Source: Thermohalobaculum sp965247385
GTDB taxonomy: Bacteria; Pseudomonadota; Alphaproteobacteria; Rhodobacterales; Rhodobacteraceae
NCBI GenBank assembly: GCA_965247385.1
Contig: CBDFHG010000007.1
Coordinates: 558,001 to 622,000, forward strand
Reading direction: 5' to 3'
Length of the DNA stretch: 64,000 bases
In this document: positions 43,852-53,368 of the stretch, in pieces
How positions within the stretch are numbered: position 1 is the stretch's first letter
How the letters are laid out: every line of letters starts with the position of its first letter
Program-made: the position numbers and the translations under genes
Notes under the pieces: generated by a model
Database searches by the model: none
What the model was told of the DNA's origin: nothing
What the model saw: only the letters and a program-made list of their open reading frames with translations

Positions 43852-44214
43852 CGGCGGTACCTCATAACCGGCAACCGGGCGCGAGAGCACCCAGTGGAAG
43901 ACGTGCGGACAATACGAAGGGGGTACGGGGGTGTCAAGTCGCCACATGCACCGGCCCACATCCATCAAGTTACTGTTTTATATAATAATTTACTGGCTGC
44001 GACCGGACGGCGCAGCGGAATCTCCCGATCCGTCGGGGCGATGCGCACCGGAGCTGGCCGGAGGGCTAACGAACGATTAACCAGCACCGCCGAGACTGGC
44101 AACACGCGAGGCAGGCAAGCGGGGCAAAATAGCATGCGCCGGGGCCCGTACCAGAACCTGCCCCGCACTAGAACCTATGGCGGCCAGGACTATCGAGGGG
44201 GGCGGCGAAACATC
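43852..44214. other. Divergent intergenic region upstream of atpI
   Basis: These 363 bases separate atpI from the FolB-like pseudogene. An AT-rich patch at 43970-43995 (TTTTATATAATAATTTAC) stands out in this GC-rich genome and could hold the atp promoter on the minus strand. I could not fix -35 and -10 boxes. I see no gene. Confidence 0.4.
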
Positions 44215-44932
44215 ATGACATTGCTCGCTGAAACCTCAGCCGGCTCACAACCTCGCGCACCGGCAAACGGCGCCGGTTGTGAGTTCAACTTTCCTTACCG
44301 CGCGTTCGAGTCGACCGAGGATAATCGGCAACTCGGTTTCACGGTGGCGCTGACGCCGGATGCCGGGCTTGGCGCTACCCGGCTGGCAATGGCCGATCTC
44401 CGGGCGGCGGTGGCGTTCCTGGTCGATGCCGCCTACAGCGAGGTGCCGGCGGCAACGCTCGCCTGCATGATCGGACGATATTTCTTTGCCTCCGGTGCGG
44501 CGTCCAACTCCGGCACGGTCACGGTATCGCTCAAGAACACACGCGGCGAGCAGGCCGAGGAGCAGATCGACCGGTCCGGGTTCGAGGTTGAGCGCACCGC
44601 CTTCGGCACCGCCCATATCCTGCACGAGGACGATACCCTCGCTCTACATCCTCGAGATTGCACCGCAAAGCGCAATCCAGGCTCATTGCCACTGGGTGAT
44701 GCGCGAAGTTGAACTGATCCTCGACGATGGTCTCCTGCAACAGGGCCAGCCGGTGGCACGAGGCAACGCCTTCTCCTGGCCGCTCGGCCATGTCCATGCC
44801 TATCGCAACCCGACCAGCAGCCCGTGGCGCATCCTCTGCATTGACAGCCCGCGATTCATGCCCGAGGACGAGATAGCACTTGCGGCCCAGCAACTGATGC
44901 CGCTGGTGCCGCTGGTCAGTTACCTCGCCTGA
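44215..44932 (+). pseudogene. FolB-like plus cupin two-domain protein, frameshifted
   Basis: The first part (from ATG 44215) resembles dihydroneopterin aldolase: a strand-helix unit (FTVALTPDAGLGATRLAMADL), then TVTVSLKNTRG. A one-base shift near 44640 moves coding to a frame containing LYILEIAPQSAIQAHCHWVM (a cupin metal-site-like HxHW), then RGNAFSWPLGHVHAY, ending at 44932. With one correction it is a single protein of about 238 aa that fuses an aldolase-like and a cupin domain. The family assignment of the first half is tentative. Confidence 0.5.
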
Positions 44933-44942
44933 GGGGGGCAGT

Positions 44943-45296
44943 ATGCCGTCGATCTTCGTCACCGGCGCCAGCAAGGGGATCGGCCGCGCCATCGTCGAGC
45001 GCTTCGCCGCCGCTAATTGGGATGTCGCCGGAGTCGCCCGCTCGGCCGCCGATGTCGAGGCCCTGAATGGCCTCGCGACCCGTGTAACTGCCCGCTTCTG
45101 GCAAGCCGACGCCACCGCAGCCGGCGAGATCGCCGGCGACCTCGCCAGCAACTCCGGCCTCGACCTTCTGGTCAACAACGCCGGCAGGTTCCACTATGGC
45201 AGCTTCGACGACGTCTTCTAGGCCATCGACTACCTGCTCCGCGCCGACTACGTCACCGGCGCCAACATCGAGGTCGCCGGCGGCTACCGGCTGTGA
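44943..45296 (+). pseudogene. Short-chain dehydrogenase, internal deletion
   Basis: The frame encodes an SDR N-terminus (IFVTGASKGIGRAIVERF) through NNAG (LDLLVNNAGRFHYGSFDDVF). It then meets a stop codon at 45219-45221. The following codons in the same frame encode the typical SDR C-terminus (YVTGANIEVAGGYRL, stop at 45296). The central 100 or so residues with the YxxxK catalytic site are gone, so an internal deletion joined the two ends. The gene follows the FolB-cupin remnant by 10 bases, so both decayed together. Confidence 0.8.
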
Positions 45297-45407
45297 GCCG
45301 CAGCCCCGGCAGGGGTGCCCTCGCCCTTTCTTACGGTTTTCCGACTTTATTTGTTGATAATGCGCGCGGTAATCCGTAAACATCCTCATGCGGAAACGAA
45401 AGATGCG

Positions 45408-45656
45408 ATGCAGATCAGGATTGAAAAGACGGCGATCAAAGAAGCCCGCAAGGCTCCTGCCGAGATCACCATCAAACTGATCGAAGCCATTTCCCGCTAC
45501 GCCGAGAACCGCGATGCGGCGGTTGATATCAAGGCGATGCAGGGTGAGGACAGCGCCTTCCGCATCCGGGTCCGGGACTGGCGACTGATCTTCACGATCG
45601 AAGGCGAGACACTGACCATCGTCAAGATCGCCCCGCGCGGCGCCGCCTACAGGTAA
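45408..45656 (+). CDS. RelE/HigB-family type II toxin
   Basis: This 82-aa basic protein has the ParE/RelE fold: an N-terminal helical pair (KTAIKEARKAPAEITIKLIE), KAMQGEDSAFRIRVRDWRLIF and a C-terminal strand (GETLTIVKIAPRGAAYR). RelE toxins cleave mRNA at the ribosome. It lies 27 bases before the Xre antitoxin gene, a toxin-first order typical of HigBA-like systems. The ATG at 45408 has only a weak GAAAG box. Confidence 0.85.
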   Translation: MQIRIEKTAIKEARKAPAEITIKLIEAISRYAENRDAAVDIKAMQGEDSAFRIRVRDWRLIFTIEGETLTIVKIAPRGAAYR

Positions 45657-45683
45657 TCGACCTACAGATAAGGAGAACCCGAC

Positions 45684-46049
45684 ATGCTCACCAGTTTTAT
45701 CACCACCGAGGGCGGCGAGGAACTGGCCATCATGCCCCGCGCCGCCTATGAGGCGCTGGTCGACGCCGCAGATGAGGCTCAGGACCTGGCTGACGTGCGG
45801 GAACGCCGGGGCGAACCCAGCTTGCCGCTTGCGGCTGCCATGGCCGTCATCAGGGGCGAGATGCACCCTGTTGAAGCCTGGCGCAAGACGCGTGCTCTGA
45901 CGCAGGTGCAGCTTGCCCAAAAAACGGGCGTTCGCCCTGCCACGATCAGCGATATCGAGTCCGGCAAAAGCCACGGCCGCTTTGACGTGATGCAGCGCAT
46001 CGCCTCTGCCCTTGACGTCGGCCTCGACGATCTGGCGCAGCCCCGCTAA
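45684..46049 (+). CDS. Xre-family antitoxin
   Basis: This 121-aa protein has a C-terminal HTH_3 domain (ALTQVQLAQKTGVRPATISD, then IESGKSHGRFDVMQRIA) that would bind the operon promoter. The N-terminal 60 residues (EELAIMPRAAYEALVDAAD) probably cover the toxin. TAAGGAGAA lies 10 bases before the ATG. Together with the upstream RelE gene it forms a complete toxin-antitoxin module. Confidence 0.85.
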   Translation: MLTSFITTEGGEELAIMPRAAYEALVDAADEAQDLADVRERRGEPSLPLAAAMAVIRGEMHPVEAWRKTRALTQVQLAQKTGVRPATISDIESGKSHGRFDVMQRIASALDVGLDDLAQPR

Positions 46050-46166
46050 GGCTCACATGATTGTGCGCCCGATACGCGGGAACGCCGGCGGACGATCCTG
46101 TCCGCCCGCCTTGCCGGGTGCCTCCCGGCGCACTAAACCCGAAGAACCGAATCCAGGAGCCATCTC

Positions 46167-46928
46167 GTGCCAGACCCCGCGCGCCCAAAAGTTGCCCTGA
46201 TGGTGACCTGCCTGGTCGATACCATGCGCCCCTCGGTCGGCTTCGCCAGTGTCAAGCTGCTGGAGGATGTCGGCTGCGCTGTCGATGTCCCCCTTCAGAC
46301 CTGCTGCGGCCAGCCCAACCACAACTCCGGCGACCGCAAAGGCGCCGCCGCGCTGGCCCGCCAGATGATCGCAGCGATGGACGGCTACGACCATGTCGTC
46401 GTCCCGTCGGGCTCCTGCGCCGCGACGGTTATCAAGGACTACCCGCAAATTTTCACCGGCGACCCGGCCTGGGCCGAGCGCGCCAAATCGCTGGCCGCCC
46501 GCACCCACGAGATCGTCAGTTTCCTGACCGACGTCCTCGGCATTGACGCGGTTACCGCCCGTTTCCCCGCTCGGGCCACCTATCACGACTCCTGCTCGGG
46601 CCTGCGCGCACTTGGCATCAAGGACCAGCCCCGCAAGCTGCTTGCCTCGGTCGAGGGCCTGGAACTCACCGAAATGCAGGAATCGGAGGTTTGCTGCGGC
46701 TTCGGTGGCACTTTCTGCGTCAAATACCCCGACATCTCGAACAAGATGGTCTCCAACAAATCCGGCAATATCGGCGACACCGGGGCCGGTCTCCTGCTGG
46801 CGGGCGACCTCGGCTGCCTGATGAACATGGGCGGCAAGCTGTCGCGCGAGGGCCGCCCCGTGCAGGCCCGCCACGTGGTCGAGGTGCTGGCCGGCGACAC
46901 CGCCACCCCCGCCATCGGGGAGAAATAG
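46167..46928 (+). CDS. lutA: Lactate utilisation protein A (CCG-domain, LldE-like)
   Basis: This 253-aa protein has two cysteine-rich CCG domains (VPLQTCCGQPNHNSGDRKG near residues 46-64 and EVCCGFGGTFCVKYPD near 174-189), which bind Fe-S or heterodisulfide-type centres. It works with LutB and LutC to oxidise L-lactate. The GTG start at 46167 follows CCAGGAGC. It overlaps nothing but is 3 bases from lutB, so the three genes form one operon. Confidence 0.9.
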   Translation: MPDPARPKVALMVTCLVDTMRPSVGFASVKLLEDVGCAVDVPLQTCCGQPNHNSGDRKGAAALARQMIAAMDGYDHVVVPSGSCAATVIKDYPQIFTGDPAWAERAKSLAARTHEIVSFLTDVLGIDAVTARFPARATYHDSCSGLRALGIKDQPRKLLASVEGLELTEMQESEVCCGFGGTFCVKYPDISNKMVSNKSGNIGDTGAGLLLAGDLGCLMNMGGKLSREGRPVQARHVVEVLAGDTATPAIGEK

Positions 46929-46931
46929 CCG

Positions 46932-48353
46932 ATGAGCGCCCTCCACCCGACCACGCCGAATTTCAGACAGAACTCCAGGGACGCGCTGGCCGACCCCAAC
47001 ATCCAGGCGGCGATGAGCCACGCCCAGTCCGGCTTTGTCGACAAACGCGCCAAGGCCCGCGCCAAGCTGCCGGAATTCGATGCGCTGCGCGACGCTGCCC
47101 GCGACCTCAAGGACCACACACTGGCAAATCTCGACCTCTACCTGGAACGCTACGAGGCCAAGGTCGATGCCGCGGGCGGCCATATCCACTGGGCCGAAAC
47201 GGCGGAGGATGCCCGCAACATCGTTCTCGACATCTGCCGCCAGGCGGGTGCCAAGACCGTCAACAAGGGCAAGTCGATGATCTCCGAGGAATGCGGGATC
47301 AACGACCATCTCGAGGCCAACGGCATCCGCCCGCAGGAGACTGACCTGGGCGAATACATCATCCAGCTCCGCCATGAGATTCCCAGCCACATCATCGCCC
47401 CCGCCGTCCATGTCACCGTGCCGCAGGTTGAGGCCGAGTTCCGCAAGGCCCACACCCACCTGCCCCCGGACCGGAACCTCTCCGAACTCCCCGACCTGCT
47501 GGCCGAGGCCCGTGGGGTGCTGCGCGAGAAGTACTTCCAGGCCGAGGTTGGCATCACCGGCGCCAACCTGCTGGTCGCCGAGACCGGCCAGTCGGTCATC
47601 GTCACCAACGAGGGCAATGGCGACCTCTCCCAGTCGCTGCCCCGGGTCCACATCGTCATGGCGTCTTTGGAGAAGATCGTCCCCACCCTCGAGGATGCCG
47701 CGACCGTTCTGCGCGTCCTCGCCCGCTCGGCGACGGGGCAGGAGATCACCGCCTACACCACCTTCTCGTCCGGCCCGCGCCGCGATACCGACCCTGACGG
47801 GCCGGAGGAATACCACGTCGTGCTGCTGGATAACGGCCGCACCAACATGCTCGGCACCGAGTTCCAGGAGATGCTGCGCTGCATCCGCTGCGGTGCCTGC
47901 ATGAACCACTGCCCGGTCTACCAGGCGGTCGGCGGCCACGCCTATGGCTGGGTCTATCCGGGGCCCATGGGCGCGGTGCTGACGCCGTCGCTGATCGGGA
48001 TCGAGACCGGCGGCCAACTGCCCAACGCCTCGACCTTCTGCGGCCGCTGCGAGGCGGTCTGCCCGATGCGCATCCCACTGCCGAAAATGATGCGCCACTG
48101 GCGCGAACGCGAGTTCGAGAAGAACCTCACCCCCAGCACCGTGCGCTGGGGCCTCGCCTTCTGGCGCGCGCTGGCCACCCGGCCCGGCCTCTACCAGGCG
48201 GTTTCCCGCTGCGCCACGTTCGGCCTCCGATGCATGGCGCTTGGCAAGGGCCGCCTCTCGAAGCTGCCCATGGGCGGCGGTTGGACCGATCACCGCGACT
48301 TCCCGGCCCCGCAAGGCGGCACGTTCCAGGCCAAGTGGAAGGCCCGCAAATGA
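46932..48353 (+). CDS. lutB: Lactate utilisation iron-sulfur protein B
   Basis: This 473-aa protein has an N-terminal LUD domain (GKSMISEECGINDHLEANGI near residues 113-132) and a C-terminal ferredoxin-like module with two 4Fe-4S motifs, CIRCGACMNHCPVYQ and CGRCEAVCPMRIPLPK. It is the electron-transfer core of the LutABC lactate dehydrogenase. It overlaps the lutC start by 4 bases (48350-48353). Confidence 0.95.
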   Translation: MSALHPTTPNFRQNSRDALADPNIQAAMSHAQSGFVDKRAKARAKLPEFDALRDAARDLKDHTLANLDLYLERYEAKVDAAGGHIHWAETAEDARNIVLDICRQAGAKTVNKGKSMISEECGINDHLEANGIRPQETDLGEYIIQLRHEIPSHIIAPAVHVTVPQVEAEFRKAHTHLPPDRNLSELPDLLAEARGVLREKYFQAEVGITGANLLVAETGQSVIVTNEGNGDLSQSLPRVHIVMASLEKIVPTLEDAATVLRVLARSATGQEITAYTTFSSGPRRDTDPDGPEEYHVVLLDNGRTNMLGTEFQEMLRCIRCGACMNHCPVYQAVGGHAYGWVYPGPMGAVLTPSLIGIETGGQLPNASTFCGRCEAVCPMRIPLPKMMRHWREREFEKNLTPSTVRWGLAFWRALATRPGLYQAVSRCATFGLRCMALGKGRLSKLPMGGGWTDHRDFPAPQGGTFQAKWKARK

Positions 48354-49021
48354 CCGACCCCAATATGACTGCGCGGGACCGCATCCTCAACCGCGTCAAG
48401 CGCGCCACCGGCGGCGGCGACCCGATAGCGGTGACCGCCCGCCTTGGCCATCAACGGGCCGACGGCGCCCCGGGGGCGGCCCCGGTCCCGGCAGTGGCCC
48501 AAACCCAAGGTGCTGCTCGCATTACCCAGTTCATCGAAAAAACCATCGCCGTCGATGCCACCGCCAGCCGCATCGCCTCGCTCGACGACCTCCCCGCCGC
48601 CCTGGCCGAGGAACTGCGCAACCGCAACCTACCCGCCGCCATCCGCACCGGCCACGACCCGGCTTTCGAGCGCGATTGGGGCACCGTCGACCACACCACC
48701 GGCCCCGGCCGCTTCGACGAGCCCGCAACCCTCAGCCGCGCTCACCTCGCCATGGCCGAAACCGGCACCCTGGTGCTCGCCTCCGGCGCCGAGAACCCGG
48801 TCACCCTGACTTTCCTCGGCGAGACCCATTTCATCGTCATCGCGGCGGACGACATCAAGGCCGGCTTTGAGGACATGTGGGCAGAATGGCGCAAACGTGG
48901 GTTGGATCCCCGAACGGTCAATCTGGTCACCGGCCCCAGCCGCTCGGCCGACATCGGCCAGACCCTGCAATTGGGGGCGCATGGGCCGGTGGCGCTGCAT
49001 GTGTTCGTGATCAACTCTTAG
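48350..49021 (+). CDS. lutC: Lactate utilisation protein C (LUD domain)
   Basis: This 223-aa protein consists mainly of a LUD domain. It contains LAMAETGTLVLASGAENPVT and NLVTGPSRSADIGQTLQLGA, with HGPVALHVFVI at the end. It completes the lut operon. No lactate permease or LutR-type regulator is visible beside it. Confidence 0.9.
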   Translation: MTDPNMTARDRILNRVKRATGGGDPIAVTARLGHQRADGAPGAAPVPAVAQTQGAARITQFIEKTIAVDATASRIASLDDLPAALAEELRNRNLPAAIRTGHDPAFERDWGTVDHTTGPGRFDEPATLSRAHLAMAETGTLVLASGAENPVTLTFLGETHFIVIAADDIKAGFEDMWAEWRKRGLDPRTVNLVTGPSRSADIGQTLQLGAHGPVALHVFVINS

Positions 49022-49056
49022 GGTGGATCGTCCCGACCGACCATAACCACCCCCTC

Positions 49057-49505
49057 ACCCCTTCGGATCGTTGTTCCAGATATACCGGTGCAGGCGCCAG
49101 ACCCCATCGCCGTCGCGGCGCCAGAGGACGATGTATTTCCCGGTCAACGTCACCCGGCCGCCCCGCCCCTCTGGAGCGGTGAACGAGAAGGCGCCATACT
49201 CGCTCGCGCGTCTCTCAAGTTACCTCCAACTCCACCGTCTTGAGGTTCATATCGGTCACGTCCCCGTCGAAGAAACGCTGCCAAAACCCCTGGATCGCGC
49301 GGCGCCCGCGGATCCGCGCATAGTTCGACGCCATCACCACCACCTCCGCAGTACAGAGCGCAGCAACCGCCGCCGCGTCGCCGGCGTCGAAGGCCTCCTC
49401 GAACCGGGAACTGGTCGCCGCGACCCCCTCGATCGCCTTCGCCCCACGCGTCTCGCAACCCGCCAGCGCCATCAACGCAACAACAACCATCAAAAATCGC
49501 TTCAT
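49057..49505 (-). pseudogene. DUF4440/SnoaL-like lipoprotein, frameshifted
   Basis: The frame from 49505 encodes a lipoprotein signal (MKRFLMVVVALMALAGCETR) and an NTF2-like fold (FDAGDAAAVAALCTAEVVVM, then RAIQGFWQRFF). It stops at 49215 after ELEVT. The shifted frame continues with EYGAFSFTAPEGRGG, KYIVLWRRDGDGVWRLHRY and IWNNDPKG, ending near 49057. This is the expected C-terminus. A one-base change inactivates it, so it is a recent pseudogene or a sequencing error. Confidence 0.75.
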
Positions 49506-49755
49506 CGAATTCCTCCCTTCTCGCGCAATACCAAGCCCGCGCGGAAAGTCTCACGCTACCGCAACCGGGTGCCGAGTCAAAACGGGCCTCCCGGATTCGT
49601 TATCCTATTGTGACTGCCGTCGTCGACGCCCGATGATCGCGCGCCAAAACCGGGCCAACCAAATCCGGCACTGCCGCACCCGGGCTTGCCGCCGCTCCCA
49701 TCGCCCGCTATTCCGCATCGTGGAAACCGCCACGCTCGCCCCGAAGGACCGCCCT

Positions 49756-52700
49756 ATGCCGCAATTCCAGAAGATCCTCGTCGCCAACCGGGGCGAGATC
49801 GCCATCCGCGTCCTGCGCGCCGCCAACGAACTCGGCAAGCGCACCGTGGCGATTTTCGCCGAGGAGGACAAACTCTCGCTGCACCGTTTCAAGGCCGACG
49901 AGGCCTATCAGGTTGGCGCGGGCAAGGGGCCGGTCGCCGCCTATCTCGACCTGCACGATATCGTCCGCATCGCCCATGAGTGCGGTGCCGACGCGATCCA
50001 CCCCGGCTATGGGCTACTGTCTGAAAACCCCGCCTTCGTAGATGCTTGCGAGGCCGCCGGGATCGCCTTCATCGGCCCCAAGGCCGAAACCATGCGGATG
50101 CTGGGCGACAAGGCCAGCGCGCGCCAGGCCGCCATCGCCGCCGGGGTGCCGGTGGTCCCCGCCAGCCCGGTCCTGCCCGACCCGGATGAACCCGGCAGCA
50201 TGGACGCCATCCGCGCCATGGCCGGGGAAGTCGGCTACCCGATCATGCTGAAAGCATCCTGGGGCGGCGGCGGCCGCGGTATGCGCCCGATCAACGGCCC
50301 CGACGAGCTTGCCGACAAGGTCCGCGAAGGCCGCCGCGAAGCCGAGGCCACCTTCGGCAACGGCGAGGGTTACCTGGAAAAGATGATCCAGCGCGCCCGT
50401 CATGTGGAGGTGCAGGTGCTGGGCGACCACCACAGCAACCTCTACCACCTCTTCGAGCGCGACTGCTCGGTCCAGCGCCGCAACCAGAAGGTCGTCGAGC
50501 GCGCCCCCGCGCCTTACCTGAACGACGCCCAGCGCGCCGAGATCTGCGAGCTGGGCCTGAAAATCTGCCGCCACGCCAATTACCAATGCGCCGGGACGGT
50601 CGAATTCCTGCAGGACGTCAATTCCGGCAAGTTCTACTTCATCGAGGTCAACCCCCGGGTCCAGGTCGAGCACACCGTGACCGAGGAGATCACCGGAATC
50701 GACATCGTCCAGGCCCAGATCCGCATAACCGAGGGCGCAACCGTCGCCGAGGCCACCGGCACCGCTTCGCAAGCGGACATCACCATGAAGGGCCACGCCC
50801 TCCAGTGCCGCATCACCACCGAGGACCCGCTCAACAACTTCATCCCCGACTATGGCCGCATCACTGCCTACCGGGGCGCCACCGGCTTCGGAATCCGTCT
50901 CGACGGCGGCACCGCCTATTCCGGCGCGGTCATCACCCGCTTCTACGATTCGCTGCTGGAGAAGGTCACCGCCTGGGCCCCAACCCCCGACGAGGCCATC
51001 GCCCGGATGGACCGGGCCCTGCGCGAATTCCGGATCAGGGGGGTCGCCACCAACCTGGTGTTCGTGGAAAACCTGTTGCAGCACAAAGCTTTCCGCGATC
51101 TCACCTACACAACCACGTTTATCGACACCACGCCGGAGTTGTTCGAGTTCAAGCGCCGCCGCGACCGCGCCACCAAGCTGCTGCGCTACATCGGCGAAGT
51201 CACCGTCAACGGCAACCCGGAAACCCAGGAGCGCGCCCGCCCCCCGGCCAGCGCCCGCCCGCCGCATCTTCCCGCCAACCGGGTCGCTGACGCCCCGCGC
51301 GGCGCCAAACAACTCCTCGACGCGCAAGGCTCCAAGGCCGTCGCCGACTGGATGCTGGCCGAGAAGCGCTTGCTGCTGACCGACACCACGATGCGCGATG
51401 GCCACCAGAGCCTGCTCGCCACCCGGATGCGCTCGCTCGACATGTTGCGGGTGGCCGACGCCTACGCCCATAACCTGCCTGAACTCTTTTCGGTCGAATG
51501 CTGGGGCGGCGCGACCTTCGATGTCTCCTACCGCTTCTTGCAGGAATGCCCCTGGCAGCGCCTGCGCGACCTGCGCCGCAAGATGCCGAACCTGCTGACC
51601 CAGATGCTGATCCGTGCCTCCAATGGCGTCGGCTACACCAACTATCCGGACAACGTGGTCGAGAAATTCGTCGAACGGGCGGCCCGCACCGGAATTGACG
51701 TTTTCCGCGTCTTCGACCCCCTGAACTGGATCGAGAACATGCGCGTCTGCATGGATGCGATCCTGGAAAGCGGCAAGATCTGCGAGGCGGCCTTCTGCTA
51801 CACCGGCGACATCGACGACCCGGATCGGGCGAAATACTCGCTGGCCTATTATGTCGATCTGGCGAAACAGCTCGAGGCCAGCGGGGCCCATATCCTCTGC
51901 ATCAAGGACATGGGCGGGCTGGTCAAACCGGCCGCCGCCACCGCATTGGTGAGCGCCCTGAAGAACGAGATCACCATCCCCGTCCACTTCCATACCCATG
52001 ACACCTCCGGCATTTCGGCCGCCTCGATCCTGGCCGCGGCCGAAGCCGGGGTCGACGCCGCCGACGCCGCCATCGACGCTCTCTCCGGCATGGCCGCGCA
52101 GCCGCCGCTCGGCTCCATCGTCGCCGCGCTCCAGCACCAGACCCGCGACACCGGCCTGGATCTCGACGCGGTGCGCGAGATCTCGACCTACTGGGAGGGT
52201 GTGCGCCGCATGTATGCGGGCTTCGAATCCGACATGCGCGCGGGCACCTCCGAGGTCTACCTGCACGAGATGCCCGGCGGCCAGATCACCAACCTGCGCG
52301 CCCAGGCCCGCTCGCTGGGACTGGAGGACCGCTGGCCCGAGGTGGCGCGCACCTATGCGGATGTGAACGCCATGTTCGGCGACATCATCAAGGTGACGCC
52401 GACCTCGAAAGTGGTCGGCGACATGGCCCTGGCGATGGTCTCGGCCGGATTGACCCGGGCGGATGTCGAGAACCCCGACACCGACGTCGCCTTCCCCGAC
52501 TCCGTCGTCGGCCTGATGCGCGGCGATATCGGCCAGCCCCCCGGCGGCTTCCCGCGCGCGATCCAGAAGAAGGTTCTGAAGGGCGCCACCCCGATCACCG
52601 CGCGCCCCGGCGCGCTGATGCCAGCCGTCGACCTGGAGGCCACCCGCGCCGAGGCCGAGGCCGAGATGCCCGGCATCACGGTGGATGACGAAGACCTCTG

Positions 52701-53217
52701 CTCCTACCTGATGTACCCCAAGGTCTATCTCGCCTACATGGGCAAGCGCCGCGACTTCGGCCCGGTCCGGGTGCTGCCGACGCCCACCTTCTTTTACGGC
52801 ATGGTGCCGGGCGAGGAGATCCTGGTCGACCTGCGCCCCGGCGTGACCCTGGTGATCCGCCTCCAGGCAATCTCCGAGCCCGACGAGAAGGGCGAGGTCA
52901 AGCTGTTCTACGAACTTAACGGCGCGCCCCGCACCATCCGGATCGAGGACAAGCGTTTCACCGGCGAACACGCCCGCGCCGAGCAGGCCGACGAGGGCAA
53001 CCCCAACCACCTCGCCGCCCCCATGCCCGGAATCGTCGGTTCGGTCGCCGTAGTGGTGGGCCAGGAGGTCCACTCCGGCGACATGCTGCTGACCCTGGAA
53101 GCGATGAAGATGGAAACCGCCCTCCACGCCGAGCGCGACGGGGTGATCGAGCGTGTGGTCGCCCCGGCGGGGACCCAGGTAGACGCCAAGGACCTGCTGC
53201 TGGTGTTCGGGGGGTGA
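49756..53217 (+). CDS. pyc: Pyruvate carboxylase
   Basis: This 1153-aa single-chain enzyme carboxylates pyruvate to oxaloacetate. In order: the biotin carboxylase domain (IHPGYGLLSENP, ATP-grasp KASWGGGGRGMR), the carboxyltransferase barrel (LLTDTTMRDGHQSLLATRMR, then HFHTHDTSGIS), the allosteric linker, and the C-terminal biotin domain with the biotinyl Lys in EAMKMETAL. All catalytic segments are present, and the length is normal. The ATG at 49756 is where homology begins (MPQFQKILVANRGEIA). It feeds the TCA cycle and suits a lifestyle on lactate and organic acids. Confidence 0.95.
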   Translation: MPQFQKILVANRGEIAIRVLRAANELGKRTVAIFAEEDKLSLHRFKADEAYQVGAGKGPVAAYLDLHDIVRIAHECGADAIHPGYGLLSENPAFVDACEAAGIAFIGPKAETMRMLGDKASARQAAIAAGVPVVPASPVLPDPDEPGSMDAIRAMAGEVGYPIMLKASWGGGGRGMRPINGPDELADKVREGRREAEATFGNGEGYLEKMIQRARHVEVQVLGDHHSNLYHLFERDCSVQRRNQKVVERAPAPYLNDAQRAEICELGLKICRHANYQCAGTVEFLQDVNSGKFYFIEVNPRVQVEHTVTEEITGIDIVQAQIRITEGATVAEATGTASQADITMKGHALQCRITTEDPLNNFIPDYGRITAYRGATGFGIRLDGGTAYSGAVITRFYDSLLEKVTAWAPTPDEAIARMDRALREFRIRGVATNLVFVENLLQHKAFRDLTYTTTFIDTTPELFEFKRRRDRATKLLRYIGEVTVNGNPETQERARPPASARPPHLPANRVADAPRGAKQLLDAQGSKAVADWMLAEKRLLLTDTTMRDGHQSLLATRMRSLDMLRVADAYAHNLPELFSVECWGGATFDVSYRFLQECPWQRLRDLRRKMPNLLTQMLIRASNGVGYTNYPDNVVEKFVERAARTGIDVFRVFDPLNWIENMRVCMDAILESGKICEAAFCYTGDIDDPDRAKYSLAYYVDLAKQLEASGAHILCIKDMGGLVKPAAATALVSALKNEITIPVHFHTHDTSGISAASILAAAEAGVDAADAAIDALSGMAAQPPLGSIVAALQHQTRDTGLDLDAVREISTYWEGVRRMYAGFESDMRAGTSEVYLHEMPGGQITNLRAQARSLGLEDRWPEVARTYADVNAMFGDIIKVTPTSKVVGDMALAMVSAGLTRADVENPDTDVAFPDSVVGLMRGDIGQPPGGFPRAIQKKVLKGATPITARPGALMPAVDLEATRAEAEAEMPGITVDDEDLCSYLMYPKVYLAYMGKRRDFGPVRVLPTPTFFYGMVPGEEILVDLRPGVTLVIRLQAISEPDEKGEVKLFYELNGAPRTIRIEDKRFTGEHARAEQADEGNPNHLAAPMPGIVGSVAVVVGQEVHSGDMLLTLEAMKMETALHAERDGVIERVVAPAGTQVDAKDLLLVFGG

Positions 53218-53368
53218 TTTCACGGTGTAACACGCGCGAAAATGTAGTTAAGATGTTTATTTCATGAGAAATTCTCTGTGAGTATTTTTGACTGACAAAA
53301 CGTGGGGCGGAGCTCACCCCGCCCTACGCCCCGGTCCAATCCCCCGCCCGCCGCCGGCGGGGCCAGCG

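Noticed and set aside
46053..48314. A 753-codon open frame antisense to lutA and lutB
   Set aside because: Its His/Arg/Gly-rich translation has no recognisable motif, and it mirrors two well-supported genes.
49633..49755. Upstream start for pyruvate carboxylase
   Set aside because: The 41 extra codons are Arg/His-rich and not conserved in the family. MPQFQKILVANRGE is the standard beginning.
50014..53223. A 1069-codon open frame antisense to pyruvate carboxylase
   Set aside because: It is a GC-rich shadow of pyc codon usage with no domain, signal or start context. The pyc frame carries all catalytic motifs.
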